Positions 18,093 to 28,155 of a DNA stretch of 64,000 nucleotides are shown here, piece after piece. A program made the translations under genes and the position numbers. The DNA is taken from positions 1,674,001-1,738,000 of the forward strand of contig NZ_JACCFV010000001.1 of the NCBI RefSeq assembly GCF_013410545.1, read 5' to 3'. The notes under the pieces were generated by a model. That model was not told the DNA's origin. It was given only the letters and a program-made list of their open reading frames with translations, and made no database searches. The stretch comes from Pseudoclavibacter chungangensis. GTDB taxonomy: Bacteria; Actinomycetota; Actinomycetes; Actinomycetales; Microbacteriaceae. How positions within the stretch are numbered: position 1 is the first letter of the stretch; each line of letters starts with the position of its first letter.

Positions 18093-18725
18093 GTGACTGC
18101 TGCAACTTCCGCTCCGGCCGTTTCTCCGGTTCATCGTCCCAACACGACCGCCATCGGCGTCATCGTGTGGCTCGGCAGCGAAGTCATGTTCTTCGCAGGC
18201 CTCTTCGCGATCTACTTCACACTGCGGGCGATGGCGCCGGAGCAGTTCCAAGCGGGTCACGAGATCATGAACATCCCGTTCTCCAGCATCAACACGACGA
18301 TCCTCGTGGCCTCCTCGTTCACGTGCCAGTTCGGCGTCTTCGCGGCCGAGCGCGCGCAGGCCCGAGCGACCGGCTGGCGTCCGTCGCAGTGGGGCACCGT
18401 CGAGTGGTTCTTCCTGACCGTCTTCCTCGGTGCGGTCTTCGTATCGGGTCAGGTCTGGGAGTACGCGACGCTCGTCACGGAGGGCTACGTCCTCAACCTC
18501 AACGCGTTCACGAGCGCCTTCTACATGACCACGGGCTTCCACGGCCTGCACGTCACGGGCGGGCTCGTCGCCTTCCTGCTCGTCATCGGCCGGATCTACT
18601 CCGTCCGGAAGATGGGTGCCAGGGAGTCCACGAGCGCGCTGTGCATCTCGTACTACTGGCACTTCGTCGATGTCGTGTGGGTCGCGCTGTTCTTCGTCAT
18701 CTACCTGCTGCCGTTCTTCGCGTAG
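18093..18725 (+). CDS. ctaE: Cytochrome c oxidase subunit III
   Basis: A 210-aa protein with five TM helices, the short actinobacterial form of subunit III of the aa3 oxidase. Typical segments are VWLGSEVMFFAGLFAIY at the N-terminus, GFHGLHVTGG, and the last helix ending YYWHFVDVVW. It stabilises subunit I at the membrane. Start choice: GTG 18093 fits a leaderless transcript, while ATG 18084 would add three residues. It leads the operon ctaE-qcrC-qcrA-qcrB, 19 bp before qcrC. Confidence 0.93.
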   Translation: MTAATSAPAVSPVHRPNTTAIGVIVWLGSEVMFFAGLFAIYFTLRAMAPEQFQAGHEIMNIPFSSINTTILVASSFTCQFGVFAAERAQARATGWRPSQWGTVEWFFLTVFLGAVFVSGQVWEYATLVTEGYVLNLNAFTSAFYMTTGFHGLHVTGGLVAFLLVIGRIYSVRKMGARESTSALCISYYWHFVDVVWVALFFVIYLLPFFA

Positions 18726-18744
18726 CCCCTCAGGAGAGAGAGTC

Positions 18745-19563
18745 ATGTTCCTTCGGAAATCAACCCGAACCTCCTCGCGGACGTCGGCGAAGCGACGCGC
18801 CCCGCTCGCGACCGCAGCGCTGCTCGGTATCGGACTGCTCGCAACCGGTGGTGCGTACGCGCTCGTCGACGACGTGACCGAGGCGCAGGCCGACAGCACG
18901 ACGCAGAACGCCGCTGACGTCGCCGCGGGCGAGAGCCTGTTCAACGCGAACTGCGCGACGTGCCACGGCATGGACGCCGTCGGCACCGAGTCGGGTCCGA
19001 GCCTCGTCGGCGTCGGTGCCGCAGCCGTGGACTTCCAGGTCGGCACGGGCCGCATGCCCATGCAGAACAACGCACCGCAGGCCCCCAAGAAGCCGCTCCA
19101 GTTCACCGACGAGCAGATCTCGCAGCTCGCGGTCTACGTCGCGTCGCTCGGCCCCGGGCCGGCGATCCCCGACGAGAAGTACCTGCTGGCCGACGGCGAC
19201 GCCGCGCGCGGCGCCGAGCTGTTCCGCATCAACTGCGCCATGTGCCACAACGTGGCCGGCGCCGGTGGCGCACTCACCGAGGGCAAGTTCGCCCCCGAGC
19301 TGCAGACCGTCGAGCCCGTGCACCTCTACGAGGCCATGATCACCGGGCCGCAGAACATGCCCGTGTTCAACGACGCGAACCTCACGCCCCAGGACAAGGC
19401 CGACATCATCACCGCGCTCCAGTTCCAGACGCACGTGAGCGGTGGCGTGGGCGGCCTCGACCTGGGCTCCCTCGGCCCCGTGTCGGAGGGTCTGTTCATC
19501 TGGATCATCGGCATCGGCGGTGCCGTCATGATCGCGATCTGGCTCACCAGACGCGCGAGCTGA
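18745..19563 (+). CDS. qcrC: Diheme cytochrome c subunit of the bc1 complex
   Basis: A 272-aa membrane-anchored diheme cytochrome. The N-terminal TM/signal segment (about 18-40) precedes two c-type domains with heme motifs CATCH (about residue 70) and CAMCH (about 165), and a C-terminal TM anchor (about 245-267). In actinobacteria QcrC replaces soluble cytochrome c and passes electrons straight to CtaC in the bcc-aa3 supercomplex. AGGAG precedes the ATG. Confidence 0.95.
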   Translation: MFLRKSTRTSSRTSAKRRAPLATAALLGIGLLATGGAYALVDDVTEAQADSTTQNAADVAAGESLFNANCATCHGMDAVGTESGPSLVGVGAAAVDFQVGTGRMPMQNNAPQAPKKPLQFTDEQISQLAVYVASLGPGPAIPDEKYLLADGDAARGAELFRINCAMCHNVAGAGGALTEGKFAPELQTVEPVHLYEAMITGPQNMPVFNDANLTPQDKADIITALQFQTHVSGGVGGLDLGSLGPVSEGLFIWIIGIGGAVMIAIWLTRRAS

Positions 19564-19608
19564 CCGAGCACGCCCAGAACGACTTGATCAACGCAGAAAG
19601 GCATCACA

Positions 19609-20688
19609 ATGGCTGAAGACGAACACGGCGGTCAGCTTCGCACCGTCACTTCGTCAGAGCGTCAGGTGAGCACCGGCACGTCCCTGCCGGTCACGGACGG
19701 CTTCGAGAACCCGGGCCTGCCGGAGCACACCCCCCGCATCACCGACACCGACCCGAGCGCGGCGAAGCGCATCGAGCGCCTCATCGCGGTCGTCTTCTGG
19801 GTCTCGCTCGCGGCGTCGATCTTCGCGGTGGTCGCGTACTTCGTGTGGCCGATCAACCGGGACGACTTCGCGAGCATCCGCCTGAACAACCTGTTCCTCG
19901 GCGTCGGCATCGCGACGTCCATGCTCACGCTCGGCGTCGGCATCGCCGCGTGGGGCAAGTACCTCATGCAGGACCACGAGCTCGTCGAATCGCGACACAT
20001 CACGAAGGGCTCCCCCGCCACGCGTGCCCGCGCCGTCGAGATCTTCGCGCAGGCCAACGAGGAGTCGGGCTTCGGCCGGCGCACGCTGCTGCGCAACTCG
20101 CTCATCGGTGCGGTCCTCGCCCTCCCGATCCCGGGCATCGTGCTGTTCCGCGACCTCTACAACGGCAACAACCCGGACCCGGTCGAGCTGCTCAGCGAGA
20201 CCATGTGGGACAAGGGCATCCGACTCGTGCGCGACCCCACGGGCACGCCGATCCTCGCGTCCGAGGTCACGATCGGTTCGGTCTTCCACGTCATCCCCGA
20301 CGGGCTCATCGACCTCGAGCACGGCATGCTCGAGGAGAAGGCCAAGGCCGTCGTCCTCCTCATGCGCCTTCCCCAGGACCGCCTCATCGAGTCGGAGCAG
20401 CGCAAGTCGTGGTCGTACAACGGCATCGTCGCGTACTCGAAGGTGTGCACCCACGTGGGCTGCCCCGTCGCCCTGTACGAGCAGCAGACGCACCACCTGC
20501 TCTGCCCGTGCCACCAGTCGCAGTTCGACGTGACCGAGCACTGCAAGGTCATCTTCGGACCCGCCGGTCGCCCGCTCCCGCAGTTGCCCATCACGGTGGA
20601 CAACGACGGCTACCTCGTCGCGCAGAGCGACTTCCACGAACCTGTCGGCCCGAGCTTCTGGGATCGCAAGCATGACTACAACATCTGA
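19609..20688 (+). CDS. qcrA: Rieske iron-sulfur subunit of the bc1 complex
   Basis: A 359-aa actinobacterial Rieske protein. After a hydrophilic N-terminus there are three TM helices (about 62-84, 90-115, 165-185), then the [2Fe-2S] domain with CTHVGCP and CPCHQSQFD providing the two Cys and two His ligands. It takes electrons from menaquinol to QcrC. The 3' end overlaps qcrB by 17 bp. Confidence 0.95.
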   Translation: MAEDEHGGQLRTVTSSERQVSTGTSLPVTDGFENPGLPEHTPRITDTDPSAAKRIERLIAVVFWVSLAASIFAVVAYFVWPINRDDFASIRLNNLFLGVGIATSMLTLGVGIAAWGKYLMQDHELVESRHITKGSPATRARAVEIFAQANEESGFGRRTLLRNSLIGAVLALPIPGIVLFRDLYNGNNPDPVELLSETMWDKGIRLVRDPTGTPILASEVTIGSVFHVIPDGLIDLEHGMLEEKAKAVVLLMRLPQDRLIESEQRKSWSYNGIVAYSKVCTHVGCPVALYEQQTHHLLCPCHQSQFDVTEHCKVIFGPAGRPLPQLPITVDNDGYLVAQSDFHEPVGPSFWDRKHDYNI

Positions 20689-22270
20689 GGCCCCCGTCCG
20701 CCCCGACGGATTCATCGGGAAAGCGGCGAACTACCTCGACGAGCGCACGAGCATCTCGGGCGCCGTCAAGGAGTTCGGGCGCAAGATCTTCCCCGACCAC
20801 TGGTCGTTCATGCTCGGTGAGGTCGCGCTCTACAGCTTCGTCGCGATCCTCCTCTCGGGCACGTTCCTGACCTTCTTCTTCGACCCGTCGATGGCGCACA
20901 CCGTGTACGAGGGCTCCTACCTGCCGCTCAAGGGCATCGGGATGTCGGTCGCGATGCAGTCGACGCTCGACATCTCGTTCGACGTCCGCGGCGGCCTGCT
21001 CATGCGCCAGGTGCACCACTGGGCGGCGCTGCTGTTCGTCGCCTCGATCGGCCTGCACATGCTGCGCGTGTTCTTCACGGGCGCGTTCCGCAAGCCGCGC
21101 GAGCTCAACTGGATCGTCGGCTTCGTGCTCTTCGTCCTCGCGATGGCCGAGGGCTTCACGGGCTACTCGCTCCCCGACGACCTGCTCTCGGGCAACGGTC
21201 TGCGCATCATCGACGGCATGGTGAAGAGCTTCCCGCTCATCGGCGCCTGGATCTCGTTCCTGCTGTTCGGCGGCGAGTTCCCCGGCATCGACATCGTGGG
21301 GCGCCTCTACGCGCTGCACATCATGATCCTGCCCGCCATGGTGATCCTGTTCATCGCGCTCCACCTCGCGCTCATGGTCATCAACAAGCACACGCAGTGG
21401 CCCGGCCCCGGGCACACGAACGAGAACGTCGTCGGCAGCCCCGTACTCCCCGGCTTCGCGTCGAAAGCCGGCGGCTTCTTCTTCCTCATCTTCGGGTTCA
21501 TCTTCCTCATCGCGTCGTTCTTCTCGATCAACCCGATCTGGAACTACGGCCCGTACGACCCCTCCCCCGTCTCGGCCGGTACCCAGCCCGACTGGTACAT
21601 CGGCTTCGCGGACGGTGCGTTGCGTCTCGCACCGCCACGATGGGAGACGTACTGGTTCAACCACACGTGGGCGTGGGGCGTGCTCGTGCCCGTCATCGTG
21701 CTCGGCCTGTTCATCGTCACGGTCGCGGTGTATCCGTTCATCGAGGCGTGGGTCACGGGCGACAAGCGGGAGCACCACCTCCTCGACCGTCCGCGCAACG
21801 CGCCCGTCCGCACGGCCATCGGTGCCGCGGGGGTCACGTTCTACGCGGTGATGTGGGCGGCGGCGTCCTCCGACCTCATCTCGACGCACTTCCATCTCGC
21901 GATGGAACACGTCATCCACTTCCTGCAGGCCTCGCTGTTCCTCGGGCCGGTGATCGCCTTCGTCATCACGAAACGCATCTGCCTCGGGCTGCAGAAGAAG
22001 GACCGTTCGCTCGCGCTGCACGGCATCGAGACGGGACGCGTCATCCGCCTCCCGAGCGGTGAGTTCCTCGAGGTGCACACGCCCGTGAGCGAGGAGGAGC
22101 GCTGGGTGCTCACCTCGTACAACGACAACGCGCCGATCGTGCTCCGACCGAACGCCGAGGGCAAGATCACACCGATGATGCGCGTCCGCGCGGCACTCAG
22201 CCGCTGGTTCTTCGAGGACCGCATCGAACCCGTCACGAAGGCGGAACTCGAGTCGGCCGAACACCACTGA
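20672..22270 (+). CDS. qcrB: Cytochrome b subunit of the bc1 complex
   Basis: A 532-aa cytochrome b with the N-terminal heme b helices (QVHHWAALLFVASIGLHMLR), the Qo-site region, and an extended C-terminus of the actinobacterial type. It oxidises menaquinol and splits electrons between the Rieske protein and the low-potential hemes. It is the last gene of ctaE-qcrCAB; a strong hairpin follows within 8 bp. Confidence 0.95.
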   Translation: MTTTSEAPVRPDGFIGKAANYLDERTSISGAVKEFGRKIFPDHWSFMLGEVALYSFVAILLSGTFLTFFFDPSMAHTVYEGSYLPLKGIGMSVAMQSTLDISFDVRGGLLMRQVHHWAALLFVASIGLHMLRVFFTGAFRKPRELNWIVGFVLFVLAMAEGFTGYSLPDDLLSGNGLRIIDGMVKSFPLIGAWISFLLFGGEFPGIDIVGRLYALHIMILPAMVILFIALHLALMVINKHTQWPGPGHTNENVVGSPVLPGFASKAGGFFFLIFGFIFLIASFFSINPIWNYGPYDPSPVSAGTQPDWYIGFADGALRLAPPRWETYWFNHTWAWGVLVPVIVLGLFIVTVAVYPFIEAWVTGDKREHHLLDRPRNAPVRTAIGAAGVTFYAVMWAAASSDLISTHFHLAMEHVIHFLQASLFLGPVIAFVITKRICLGLQKKDRSLALHGIETGRVIRLPSGEFLEVHTPVSEEERWVLTSYNDNAPIVLRPNAEGKITPMMRVRAALSRWFFEDRIEPVTKAELESAEHH

Positions 22271-22277
22271 GCCGAGT

Positions 22278-22323
22278 GAACGAGGAGGGGGCCCACGCGA
22301 ACGCGTGGGCCCCCTCCTCGTTC
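22278..22323. terminator. Bidirectional terminator after qcrB
   Basis: A perfect 22-bp inverted repeat with a 2-nt AA loop between convergent qcrB and the transglutaminase gene. No T-tract. Confidence 0.82.
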
Positions 22324-22337
22324 GTCCGTGCCGAGGC

Positions 22338-23345
22338 TCAGGAGCCGCCGCGGACATCGAGCGGTGCGTCGCCGGGCTCGGGCTCGGGTCGCGGCACGGG
22401 CAGTTCGATCGGGTTGCCGTCGCCGTCGAGTCGGATGACGTCGACGCCGACCGTGAGCGTCGACGGTGAGTCCTCCCCGTAGACGATGCCGCGCAGCGGC
22501 GAGACGTCACCGAACTCGCGGCCCCAGGCGGTGACGACGTACCGGCTGTCGGCGAAGTGGTCGTTCGTGGGGTCGAGGTCGACCCACGTCCCGAGCGGGG
22601 TCCGCACCGACGCCCACGCGTGGGAGGCGTCGGATCCCTGGAGCTTCGGCTTGCCCGGTGGCGGCTGGGTCTCGATGTAGCCGGACACGTACCGTGCGGG
22701 GAGCCCGGCCGCGCGGAGGCAGCCGATCGCGAGGTGCGCGAAGTCCTGGCACACGCCCGCTCGGAGTTCGAGCAGCTCGGGCAGGGTCGTCCGGACGGTC
22801 GTGACCCCGTTGCGATACGTGAAGTCCGTGTAGATCCCGTGCACGAGGCCGAGGAGGGCCGCACCGAGCGGGCGGTCCCCCGGCAGGTGTCGTGCGGCGT
22901 ATGCGCGCACGTCCGTGTGCAGGGCGACGAGGGGTGAGGGCAACAGGAACTCGGTGGTCTCCGCGGGATCGCCGTGCGCGGCGTTCCATGCGGCCGCCTC
23001 GTCAACCGTCCACCGGTCGAGGGCCTCGACGTCGGGGCGCGGCCACGCGACGTGGACGCGGAACTCCTTCTCGATGTGCAGTCTCGTGTGCTCCGTGCGG
23101 ATCTCGAGGTAGGACGAGGGATTGCCGTACAGGTCGGCGTGGACCGCGACGACGTCGGGCTCGGGGTCGACGCGTGTCACCGCCGAGAGGATGCGCTGGG
23201 ATGGCGCCTCGCGAGGGAGCAGGCGGCCCCGCTCGTAGGCGGCCTCCCGCGGCAGCTCGGAGTCGTAGCGCGTGACGTGACGCACGAGGTAGTCACGTGG
23301 CGCATAATGGTCCACGTTCGTGTCGCCGGCGTTCGTGTCGTTCAT
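22338..23345 (-). CDS. Transglutaminase-like cysteine peptidase family protein
   Basis: A 335-aa cytoplasmic protein (no signal peptide) with an N-terminal beta-sandwich domain (about 15-110) and a transglutaminase core. The catalytic triad is visible: Cys in RAGVCQDFAHL, His in SHAWASV, Asp in VDLDPTNDH. The ATG overlaps the ATP-grasp/alpha-E stop (ATGA). This pairing recurs in bacteria, and published domain analyses predicted that the enzymes make and trim an unknown peptide. No substrate is known here. Confidence 0.88.
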   Translation of the reverse strand: MNDTNAGDTNVDHYAPRDYLVRHVTRYDSELPREAAYERGRLLPREAPSQRILSAVTRVDPEPDVVAVHADLYGNPSSYLEIRTEHTRLHIEKEFRVHVAWPRPDVEALDRWTVDEAAAWNAAHGDPAETTEFLLPSPLVALHTDVRAYAARHLPGDRPLGAALLGLVHGIYTDFTYRNGVTTVRTTLPELLELRAGVCQDFAHLAIGCLRAAGLPARYVSGYIETQPPPGKPKLQGSDASHAWASVRTPLGTWVDLDPTNDHFADSRYVVTAWGREFGDVSPLRGIVYGEDSPSTLTVGVDVIRLDGDGNPIELPVPRPEPEPGDAPLDVRGGS

Positions 23346-25852
23346 GTCCGCGCCCTCCGTTCCGGCGACCATCTCGCCTGGTGGGCCGCGTGCGGTGCCT
23401 GACGGAGGAAGTGACGGCGCTCGATGCGATCGCCGATCGTCCGAAGTGCGCCGAGCAGTGACACGAGCACCGACTCCAGGGCGTCCCGATCGTCCGTGAG
23501 CGTACCGAGATCGAGCGGTGGGAGCCCGTCGATGAGTTCCCGGACGGCGGCCACGAGCGTCGCGTCACCGATGATCCTGAGGTCGCGCTCGAGTGCCTCG
23601 AGCTGGAACGCGACGGACCTCGGATTGCGCCGGTCGACGAGGAGCAGATCGAGGGTCGACTCGACCTGCACGGCGGGCCCCGTCGCATCCGCGACACGGC
23701 GTCGATGCGAGATGACCGAGTCGAACACGCGCAGCACGGCCTCGGTGACGAGGAACTCGACGACGGGCGAGCTCGCGGGTGTGAGCACGGACATGAGCAG
23801 GGCGACTGCGAACTGGGCACGCTCGATCCGGACGCCGGCGTCGAGGTAGGCCCATGTCTCGTCGCGGTACATTCCGTGGGCGGCGATGCCCTGCAGTGCG
23901 AGCAGTGGGCCGAGCAGGGAGTCGAAGTGGGGCCGCAGCTCGTCGGCGACGAGCGGGTGCGTCTCCCCCACGGCACGTTCGAGTGCGGAGAGCTCCGACC
24001 AGGTGTCGTCCGAGAGCAGGTCGCGAACCTGCTGCGACGCGCGAACCACGCGTGCGACGCTCGACGCGATCGTGCCCCTCGGCGCGGGCCCGACGACGAG
24101 GTCCCGCAGGTAGTCGGCGACCGCCTCGCCGTCGGCGCGCGGCCGCGCACCCGTGACGCCCGGGAGCGCGGCGAGCAGCGTACCGAGCGCCGTGTTCCCC
24201 GCCGTTCCGGGATGGAGCGCATGGTCCTCCGCGAGATCCCCCGCGACCGCGAGCAGACGAACCGTCCCGTCGGCACGTTCCGTGTAGCGCCCGACCCAGT
24301 GCAGGTTGTCGGCGACGCGTGGCGTCGTCTCGAACAGACCGCCGCGCCGACGCGCTCTCGTCCGCCGCGTCGTGACGACCGTGTCGGCCGGCGAGCCGTG
24401 TGCCGTGCCGAGCACCCACACGTCCTTCGCGAGGGCGCCGCGCTCGTTCGACACCGTGTGCTCGTCGCGCTCCGCCGCCACCCGACCGAGACCGCCACGC
24501 ATGAGCTCGAACCGTTCCCCGTGCCACGCACCGAAGGTGCGCAGCACGAAACGACGGTCCTCGAGGCCGTCCGCCGTGACGGTCGGCGTAGAACTGAGCG
24601 GGAGCGGACGCTGACCGGTCCACGCCCACGGCCGCGCGAGGATCTCGTCGCGGAGGTGCTCACGCCGCGTGCGATCGAGCTCCCACCCCGCGATGCTCGT
24701 CGGTCCGTCGGCACGATCGGTGGGCCGGATGAGGAGGGTGTCGAAGTTCGCGAGGACGTGCGAGCGCGCGGTCGCGTCCCCGCACCACCACGTCTCCGGG
24801 GACTCGAGGAGCGGTTCCTCGCCGAGCAGACGACGCACGACGTCGCCCAGGTACGGAGCGAGTCCGACGCTTTCGAGCACCCCGGCACCGATCGGGTTGA
24901 CGACGGTCACGTTGCCGAGGCGCGTCGACTCGAGGAGGCCGGGCACCCCGAGCTCGCTCTCGCCGCGAAGGTCGAGCGGATCCGACCAGAGTTCGTCGAC
25001 GCGACGAAGGACGACGTCGACCGGCACGTCCCCGTGGCCGGCCCGCAGCCAGGGCCTCCCGTCACGCACGACGAGATCGTCGGCCTCGACGAGGGGCACG
25101 CCGAGCGCCGAGGCGAGGAAGGCCTGATCGAACGCGGTCTCCGACGCCGCGCCCGGCGAGAGCATGACGGTACGCACCGTGCCCTCGCCCGACGGGGCCG
25201 CATCGGTGAGGGCGGCCGACATCGTGTGGAAGAAACCGAGGAGCGTGCCGATCTCGGTCGTCCGGTGCAGGCGGGGCAGGAGGCGGGCGACGACGCGACG
25301 CGTCGCCATCGCGTACCCGGCGCCCGAGGGCGCCTGTGTGCGGTCTCCGAGCACACGCCACGAGCCGTCCGCATCGCGCCCCAGGTCGGTCGCGAACATG
25401 ACGAGCGGACGTCGCTCGCGAGGAACACCGACCGCGGGGCGCACGAACCCCGGATGACCGAGCACGACCGGCGGCGGCACGACGCCGTCGCGGAGCAGCC
25501 GACGCTCACCGTAGAGGTCGTCCTGGAGGGCGTGCAGGGCACGCGCCCGCTGCTCGAGACCGCGTTCGAGCGAGGCCCACTCCGCCGCCCCGATGACGAC
25601 GGGGATCGGATCGATCTCCCACAATCGCGCCTGTCCCCCGTCGGCCGTCCCGCCGTACGTGATGCCGTCGTCCTGGACGAGCCGCCTGGCGGCGCGCTTC
25701 GCCTCCAGCATGCCGAGCGGGTCCCCGCCGACGAGTGCCGCGACGAGGTCGTCGGGAGCGACGCTGCGATCGCGACCCTCCAGTACCTCGCGGAATCCGC
25801 GCTCGAGGGGCCCGTCGTCGTCCGTGCCGACGGAGTGCGAACCGAACGTCAT
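23342..25852 (-). CDS. Circularly permuted type 2 ATP-grasp / alpha-E domain fusion protein
   Basis: An 836-aa fusion. Residues about 15-510 form the circularly permuted ATP-grasp domain, with WRVLGDRTQAPSGAGYA, LRRVDELWSDPLDLRGES and ETWWCGD. Residues about 525-825 form the helical alpha-E domain (NLHWVGRYTERADGTVRLL). In many bacteria these are separate genes (DUF404/407 and DUF403). ATP-grasp enzymes of this kind are predicted amide-bond ligases. The next gene encodes a transglutaminase-like protein with a 4-bp overlap. The ATG has TAGGGT 6 nt upstream and no ribosome-binding site. Confidence 0.87.
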   Translation of the reverse strand: MTFGSHSVGTDDDGPLERGFREVLEGRDRSVAPDDLVAALVGGDPLGMLEAKRAARRLVQDDGITYGGTADGGQARLWEIDPIPVVIGAAEWASLERGLEQRARALHALQDDLYGERRLLRDGVVPPPVVLGHPGFVRPAVGVPRERRPLVMFATDLGRDADGSWRVLGDRTQAPSGAGYAMATRRVVARLLPRLHRTTEIGTLLGFFHTMSAALTDAAPSGEGTVRTVMLSPGAASETAFDQAFLASALGVPLVEADDLVVRDGRPWLRAGHGDVPVDVVLRRVDELWSDPLDLRGESELGVPGLLESTRLGNVTVVNPIGAGVLESVGLAPYLGDVVRRLLGEEPLLESPETWWCGDATARSHVLANFDTLLIRPTDRADGPTSIAGWELDRTRREHLRDEILARPWAWTGQRPLPLSSTPTVTADGLEDRRFVLRTFGAWHGERFELMRGGLGRVAAERDEHTVSNERGALAKDVWVLGTAHGSPADTVVTTRRTRARRRGGLFETTPRVADNLHWVGRYTERADGTVRLLAVAGDLAEDHALHPGTAGNTALGTLLAALPGVTGARPRADGEAVADYLRDLVVGPAPRGTIASSVARVVRASQQVRDLLSDDTWSELSALERAVGETHPLVADELRPHFDSLLGPLLALQGIAAHGMYRDETWAYLDAGVRIERAQFAVALLMSVLTPASSPVVEFLVTEAVLRVFDSVISHRRRVADATGPAVQVESTLDLLLVDRRNPRSVAFQLEALERDLRIIGDATLVAAVRELIDGLPPLDLGTLTDDRDALESVLVSLLGALRTIGDRIERRHFLRQAPHAAHQARWSPERRART

Positions 25853-25858
25853 ACGTGC

Positions 25859-25864
25859 ACCCTA
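25859..25864 (-). promoter_or_regulatory. Predicted -10 of the ATP-grasp/transglutaminase operon
   Basis: TAGGGT on the minus strand ends 6 nt before ATG 25852, another leaderless-type arrangement. Confidence 0.4.
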
Positions 25865-25889
25865 TTGCCTCGGCGGACGCGCAGCTCCG

Positions 25890-25943
25890 GGCACGCCGAA
25901 GCGCCCCCGCTCCGGTCGAGGAGCGGGGGCGCTTCGGCGTGCC
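25890..25943 (-). terminator. Terminator after ctaCDF
   Basis: A perfect 24-bp inverted repeat with a 6-nt loop (GGTCGA), 11 bp after the ctaF stop. It separates the oxidase operon from the ATP-grasp operon on the same strand. Confidence 0.82.
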
Positions 25944-25953
25944 GGCCGGTGCG

Positions 25954-26376
25954 TCAGTGCTTGAAGACGCCCCGGTAGTACTCGAACACCCATCCGAAGA
26001 GGGCGACGACGAGGATGGGAGCCGCGAAGAACGTGATCCACCAGCCGACGGCCGCACCGATGAGGACGACGCAGATCGAGGCCGCGAGCACGATGGGCCA
26101 CCAGCTCCACGGGCTGAAGTGCCCGAGCTCGTAGTCGGCCTCGTCGATCTCACCGTCGAGCCGGTCCTCCGGCAGGATGCGCAGCTTGAACGGCTTGTTC
26201 TCGACGCCGAGGTAGAAGGCCACGAACGCCGTGAACGCGGCGCTCAGGAACAGCGTCACGACGCCGACCCACTCGGGGTTGAACCCGTCGTCCTTGAGCG
26301 TCCACAGCGTGTAGACGACGGCGACCACGACGTAGAAGCCCGAGAGGATCCACAGCAGGTGCGAGATGGTCTTCAT
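25954..26376 (-). CDS. ctaF: Cytochrome c oxidase subunit 4 (actinobacterial)
   Basis: A 140-aa protein with four TM helices (about residues 5-25, 38-58, 90-108, 110-130), the actinobacterial subunit IV of aa3 oxidase. The segment [11 protein letters not shown] is typical. It has a structural role in the oxidase. Its ATG overlaps the ctaD stop as ATGA, so subunits I and IV are translationally coupled. Confidence 0.92.
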   Translation of the reverse strand: MKTISHLLWILSGFYVVVAVVYTLWTLKDDGFNPEWVGVVTLFLSAAFTAFVAFYLGVENKPFKLRILPEDRLDGEIDEADYELGHFSPWSWWPIVLAASICVVLIGAAVGWWITFFAAPILVVALFGWVFEYYRGVFKH

Positions 26377-28145
26377 GCGCGGTCCTTCCCGTCGACGTCA
26401 CCGCTCGCGCCGACGCGTTCGCCGGCCTCGTGCCCCTCGGGCTCCGTCCACGAGCCCTCGAGCTGGCCGTGCGTGTGCGCCGCCGCCTCGGGGTGGTTGA
26501 GGTCGAACGCCGGTCGCTCCGAACGGATGCGAGGGATGGACGTGAAGTTGTGTCGCGGCGGCGGGCAGCTCGTCGCCCACTCGAGCGATCCACCGTAGCC
26601 CCACGGGTCGTCGACCGTGACCTTCTCGCCGGACCGCGCCGTGATGAAGACGTTGAGGAAGAACGGGATCATCGAGACGGCGAGCAGGATCGCACCGAAC
26701 GTCGAGAGCTGGTTCATCCACGTGAAGTCGTCCTCGGGCTGGTACGTGTAGTACCGCCGCGGCATACCCATGACGCCGAGCCAGTGCTGGATGAGGAACG
26801 TCGTCTGGAAGCCGATGAACAGGATCCAGAACTGGATCTTCCCGAGCCGCTCGTTGAGCATCTTGCCCGTCCACTTCGGCCACCAGAAGAAGAAGCCGGC
26901 GAACATCGCGAACACGATCGTGCCGAACACGACGTAGTGGAAGTGGGCGACGACGAAGTACGTGTCGGACACGTGGAAGTCGAGCATCGGCGACGCGAGG
27001 ATGACGCCCGTGAGACCGCCGAACGTGAAGGTCGCGAGGAAGCCGAGCGCGAAGAGCATCGGTGTCTCGAACGTCACGGACCCTCGCCAGAGCGTGCCGA
27101 TCCAGTTGAAGATCTTCACGCCCGTCGGGACGGCGATGAGCATCGTCATGAGCGCGAAGAACGGCAGGAGCACGGACCCCGTCACGAACATGTGGTGCGC
27201 CCAGACCGACGCGCTCAGCGCGGCGATCGCGATGGTCGCCATGACGAGGGTCTTGTACCCGAAGATCGGCTTCCGGCTGAAGACCGGGAAGATCTCCGAC
27301 ACGACACCGAAGAACGGCAGCGCGAGGACGTAGACCTCCGGATGCCCGAAGAACCAGAAGAGGTGCTGGTAGAGGATGGCCCCACCGGCGTCGACATCAT
27401 AGATGTGCGTGTGGAACACCCGGTCCATGAGCAGACCGAACCACGCGGCCGCGAGCACGGGGAACGCGAAGAGGATGAGGATCGAGGTGATGAGCGCGTT
27501 CCACGTGAAGATGGGCATACGCCACATCGTCATGCCGGGTGCACGCATCGTGATGATCGTCGTGATGAAGTTCACGGCACCGAAGATCGTCGAGAAGCCC
27601 GTTGCCGCGAGCCCGGCGACCCACAGGCTCCCGCCGACGCCCGGTGTGAACGTCGTCGTCGAGAGCGGCGTATAGGCCGTCCAGCCGAAGGCGGCCGCGC
27701 CGCCCGGCGTGAGGAAGCCCGCGACGGCCGTGAGCGACCCGAACGTCAGCAGCCAGAACGCGAAGGCGTTGAGTCGCGGGAACGCGACGTCCGCCGTGCC
27801 GATCTGAAGCGGAACGAGCACGTTCGCGAAGCCCGAGAACAGCGGGGTCCCGAACATGAGCAGCATGATCGTGCCGTGCATCGTGAAGAGCTGGTTGTAC
27901 TGCTCCTTCGTCGGGATGAGGTCCATGCCCGGCTCGAACAGTTGCCCGCGGATGAGCAGCGCCATGACGCCGCCCACGCAGAACCAGATGAAGCTCGAGA
28001 TCAGGTACATGTACCCGATCACCTTGTGGTCGGTCGACGTCAGCCAGCTGACGATGATGTTGCCCTTGTGGCCGACCGTTCGACTCGGCGTGGGGTTCGC
28101 CTCGCTGAGATTCGCCTCAGCGGGGCGCGGCAGCGTTGTGGTCAT
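26373..28145 (-). CDS. ctaD: Cytochrome c oxidase subunit I
   Basis: A 590-aa heme-copper oxidase subunit with twelve TM helices. The CuB/His-Tyr crosslink region [16 protein letters not shown], the CuB ligands in WAHHMFVTG and the heme ligand region [11 protein letters not shown] are intact. It reduces O2 to water and pumps protons. ATG 28145 ([10 protein letters not shown]) is preferred over an upstream in-frame codon that would run into ctaC. It lies 10 bp after ctaC. Confidence 0.96.
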   Translation of the reverse strand: MTTTLPRPAEANLSEANPTPSRTVGHKGNIIVSWLTSTDHKVIGYMYLISSFIWFCVGGVMALLIRGQLFEPGMDLIPTKEQYNQLFTMHGTIMLLMFGTPLFSGFANVLVPLQIGTADVAFPRLNAFAFWLLTFGSLTAVAGFLTPGGAAAFGWTAYTPLSTTTFTPGVGGSLWVAGLAATGFSTIFGAVNFITTIITMRAPGMTMWRMPIFTWNALITSILILFAFPVLAAAWFGLLMDRVFHTHIYDVDAGGAILYQHLFWFFGHPEVYVLALPFFGVVSEIFPVFSRKPIFGYKTLVMATIAIAALSASVWAHHMFVTGSVLLPFFALMTMLIAVPTGVKIFNWIGTLWRGSVTFETPMLFALGFLATFTFGGLTGVILASPMLDFHVSDTYFVVAHFHYVVFGTIVFAMFAGFFFWWPKWTGKMLNERLGKIQFWILFIGFQTTFLIQHWLGVMGMPRRYYTYQPEDDFTWMNQLSTFGAILLAVSMIPFFLNVFITARSGEKVTVDDPWGYGGSLEWATSCPPPRHNFTSIPRIRSERPAFDLNHPEAAAHTHGQLEGSWTEPEGHEAGERVGASGDVDGKDRA

Positions 28146-28155
28146 GTCGTCTTGC

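Noticed and set aside
20591..23005. 804-aa minus-strand open frame
   Set aside because: Antisense to qcrB and out of frame with the transglutaminase gene; no domain content.
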